Below, piece by piece: positions 14,670 to 16,741 of a stretch of 16,741 nt of DNA (within the stretch, counting starts at the first letter, position 1; every line of letters begins with the position of its first letter). This stretch comes from Candidatus Delongbacteria bacterium. GTDB lineage: Bacteria > Delongbacteria > UBA4055. The DNA lies in the NCBI GenBank assembly GCA_027858795.1, contig JAQICF010000082.1, forward strand, positions 1 to 16,741, given 5' to 3'. The translations under genes and the position numbers were made by a program. The notes under the pieces are model-generated. The model was not told the DNA's origin, did not search any database, and saw only the letters and a list, made by a program, of their open reading frames with translations.

Positions 14670-16346
14670 TTATTTTCCAGGATCAACTATAGTTTCGATC
14701 TTTCCAGTCAATACTCCTGTAACATTCCATGCATTTCCATCATCCTTACCTTGATCAATAACAATTTCAACAGTATGCATCCCCTGTTTTAAACTATCAA
14801 GAGGAATAAGATATGGAGGAGTCAACATAGCCGGACACCAGTTTGACCTACTCAGATCGCTTGATGAAACTCCATTACCGAAATTACCTGATGCAGGACT
14901 AGACAATCTATAAGTTGCACAGTCTGTCCTCCAAGGATATATCTTGAAAACTTCCACACCGTCAACGAAAACTTGGTTCAGCTTAGGATTGAATTCGTCG
15001 CCGCCACCCCAACCACCATGACCGGTAGTTGTAAAAAGTAATTGTAGGTCTTCAATTTTTTCGGTAATATCAAATTCAACCATTAGAGTATCATTATCAA
15101 AGAGTTTTCCGTAATTTTGTCCTGACATTTCTAGAGTGTTTACTGTTGAAAACAAAGGTTGGATATACTTTGTAACTTTAATACTGTCATTTTCACTATA
15201 TCCCGGATGAAAATCAAGATCAAGACTAACTTTATGGCCGCCTTTATCATAGTTGCCTACAAAAACACCGACCCAAATCTCATCTTTATCGTCAGGTATC
15301 AATGATGAAATCTCCTGCTTATAAATTACATCATCTTCCCAATCGTAGTTATTTATTTTATTCTTATCATTAAAATAATCTGAACCGAAAGATGTAATAA
15401 ATCGCATTATTTCAACAACTGGATCATAATCTTTATTTCGAGTTATACCTTGATATTTTCTTTCTTTATTATCTGAACTCACCGGCAACCTCTCCAACCC
15501 GAATTGATAAGCATCAAGAACAGATACTTTCTCATTTTCAGGGATAATAAAAACTGAACCGGTCCTATCATATGCATCACCATTCGATCTGCATCTGAGT
15601 TTGGCAAAGATCATTCCACTATTTTTCATCTCATCGGTAAGTTTGATCTTTTTCATTATTACAGAACCTTTAGAAAAGTGATAAGTTGTATCATTCTTAA
15701 GGAATTCTTCCTGTGCAGGCTTTATATCATTGTCAAAGTTTATAGTTTCTTCTTCAAAAACTTTGAGCTTAATAAACCTGGAATTTATCTTAATCTCATC
15801 AAATTCAGCTTTAGTAACCAATAAAGCATCATCTGAGTTATACTTTTGATCTGTATACTCTTCTGATACAGCAATCGAATCTGCAATTATATTTCTGTCT
15901 CCATTAACAACGATCTTCAATGCTAACGCATTACTTTTTGGTAAAAATCTACTGTAAGGGGATCCTTTAGCTTTAGTTTCTTCGGTAAACCAAACTTCGA
16001 TTTTATTAGAGAAGTAAGAATAAGATGCATATTGACATTTGTAACCAAGGATAGTTTCAGGATTATTACTGAAAGCAGGTTTGGGAAGGGAGTCAAAGGG
16101 AGTAATGTCCTTATATAATTTATCGGAGTATTTTATGGTACTTACATTTTCTCTGTTTTTGAAATCGGTATAATACTTTATCTTATCATCGACACCTGAT
16201 AGATAAGCGATACTATTACTGTAATTAAAAGTAATACCATCTTCTTGTTTCTTATCTTTATTGTATTGTTCATAGGTCACTTTGTAAGAGTTTGCAGAGA
16301 GTAATACAGGTATGATCAGCATCAAGATATTTAGGCTCAGCTTCAT
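14670..16346 (-). CDS. Secreted PNGase F-type glycoamidase with extra N-terminal domain
   Basis: 558 residues with a Sec signal peptide (1-18, MKLSLNILMLIIPVLLSA) and no lipobox. The C-terminal two thirds match peptide-N-glycosidase F, which removes N-glycans by cleaving the glycosyl-asparagine amide. CRSNGDAYDRTGSVFI places D260 at the catalytic Asp (D60 of the Elizabethkingia enzyme). HGGWGGGDEFNPKLNQVFVDG places E451 at E206. WRTDC (C476) and SNWCP (C504) match the conserved disulfide. The equivalent of E118 is not evident; the aligned segment reads VGVFVGNYDKGG. The N-terminal 200 residues are an added domain, as in type II PNGases, with a GLPGLI-like stretch (TILGYKCQYASY...VWFTEE). GGAG lies before the ATG. 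It would act on glycoproteins in the periplasm or outside the cell. Family assignment is firm; activity is not proven. Confidence 0.87.
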   Translation of the reverse strand: MKLSLNILMLIIPVLLSANSYKVTYEQYNKDKKQEDGITFNYSNSIAYLSGVDDKIKYYTDFKNRENVSTIKYSDKLYKDITPFDSLPKPAFSNNPETILGYKCQYASYSYFSNKIEVWFTEETKAKGSPYSRFLPKSNALALKIVVNGDRNIIADSIAVSEEYTDQKYNSDDALLVTKAEFDEIKINSRFIKLKVFEEETINFDNDIKPAQEEFLKNDTTYHFSKGSVIMKKIKLTDEMKNSGMIFAKLRCRSNGDAYDRTGSVFIIPENEKVSVLDAYQFGLERLPVSSDNKERKYQGITRNKDYDPVVEIMRFITSFGSDYFNDKNKINNYDWEDDVIYKQEISSLIPDDKDEIWVGVFVGNYDKGGHKVSLDLDFHPGYSENDSIKVTKYIQPLFSTVNTLEMSGQNYGKLFDNDTLMVEFDITEKIEDLQLLFTTTGHGGWGGGDEFNPKLNQVFVDGVEVFKIYPWRTDCATYRLSSPASGNFGNGVSSSDLSRSNWCPAMLTPPYLIPLDSLKQGMHTVEIVIDQGKDDGNAWNVTGVLTGKIETIVDPGK

Positions 16347-16364
16347 TTTGTCTCCAGAATATTT

Positions 16365-16392
16365 AAAAAAAAGGCGAGAATTATCTCGCCTT
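16365..16392 (-). terminator. Rho-independent terminator of the minus-strand membrane-protein gene
   Basis: On the minus strand AAGGCGAGA (16392-16384) pairs with TCTCGCCTT (16379-16371) across a 4-nt loop and runs into T through 16365. It separates this gene from the PNGase gene downstream. Confidence 0.85.
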
Positions 16393-16414
16393 GAAATTCA
16401 TTTTCCAGAATATA

Positions 16415-16741
16415 TTATTCTTGTTCAGGAATAGTTTTTACTTCAGGTGCAGCTTCCGGTTCAGCAGCTTCTTTTGTAGGTTGACCCGCAGTACCTACTT
16501 GACCTGTAAGAACTAAATAAGGATAGATCATTACGAACAATGACATTGGTATTGTAAAAGGTAATGTTATAATGAACATTGAAATAACTTGGATAATGAT
16601 CATTACGATAAAATGTCCTGCAAAAATATCCATCTTGTAACCTTTCGTAAGTCTCATACTTTCACCCATAGCTTCAAAAGCTCCCATGTCTTTATCAATT
16701 ATCAAATAAGGAACAAGGATAAACATGTAAGCTAAGATAAT
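16415..16741 (-). CDS. Membrane protein, C-terminal part (truncated by window edge)
   Basis: The frame stays open to the right edge of the window, five codons past the first internal ATG at 16726, so the gene very probably starts outside; 108 residues are visible. FEAMGESMRLTKGYKMDIF after a hydrophobic segment, followed by a long membrane stretch (FIVMIIIQVISMFIITLPFTIPMSLFVMIYPYLVL), resembles integral membrane proteins of the DUF975 or glycerophosphodiester phosphodiesterase membrane-domain type (motif A-x-x-ES-x-x-L-T-K-G). The tail is cytoplasm-like, rich in Glu, Ala and Pro (EAAEPEAAPEVKTIPEQE). Function unknown; the family call is tentative. A good terminator follows. Confidence 0.62.
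   Translation of the reverse strand: MILAYMFILVPYLIIDKDMGAFEAMGESMRLTKGYKMDIFAGHFIVMIIIQVISMFIITLPFTIPMSLFVMIYPYLVLTGQVGTAGQPTKEAAEPEAAPEVKTIPEQE

Noticed and set aside
1..16741. Altered genetic code, because no gene ends in TGA
   Set aside because: About fourteen stops is a small sample in an AT-rich genome, and the conserved proteins run full length with TGG for Trp and no internal TGA.
1..16741. tRNA, rRNA or insertion sequence with transposase
   Set aside because: No cloverleaf with TTCRA arm, no rRNA-like stretch and no transposase frame was seen on either strand.

Overview
The window is an AT-rich stretch (Arg mostly AGA; stop codons TAA or TAG only) from a Gram-negative, probably anaerobic bacterium. 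A beta-barrel protein, two lipoproteins, a PNGase F-type glycoamidase and a MutA very close in style to Bacteroidota enzymes point to the FCB group. Deep lineages such as Cloacimonadota or Delongbacteria fit as well as Bacteroidota. This placement is inference from protein character, not a search.

Layout. Bases 1-246 hold the C-terminus of a CaCA-type Na+/Ca2+ antiporter. A double-hairpin repeat follows, then a nitrilase-family amidase (325-1101) convergent with a small membrane protein on the minus strand. Bases 1556-7490 are a metabolic block: ATP-dependent PEP carboxykinase (pckA) with its own terminator, then the methylmalonyl-CoA mutase pair mutA-mutB as an apparent operon. Together they cover C4-dicarboxylate, CO2 and propionate chemistry (oxaloacetate/PEP and succinyl-CoA/methylmalonyl-CoA). 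Next come two independently transcribed envelope genes, a beta-barrel protein and a multi-domain lipoprotein, preceded by near-identical promoter-like sequences.

Bases 9939-14586 contain two ABC exporter half-transporters that bracket two small, extremely acidic exported proteins. Their ATPase motifs are complementary: one has an altered signature with a normal Walker B Glu, the other a normal signature with Asp in place of that Glu. This is the pattern of a heterodimeric exporter with one degenerate site, so I read the four genes as one functional locus. On the minus strand lie a secreted PNGase F-type protein with an extra N-terminal domain (14670-16346) and the C-terminal part of a membrane protein running off the right edge.

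The most unusual signal is a set of palindromic repeats. A 40-bp perfect palindrome (9833-9872) shares its CGCAGATCTGCG core and flanking bases with a 28-bp palindrome (4730-4757) lying in frame inside mutA, in the linker between the barrel and the B12-fold domain. Other hairpin elements beginning GTAGGGG sit at 243-304, 7541-7564 and 14607-14632. This looks like a dispersed palindromic repeat family, one copy of which has become protein-coding.
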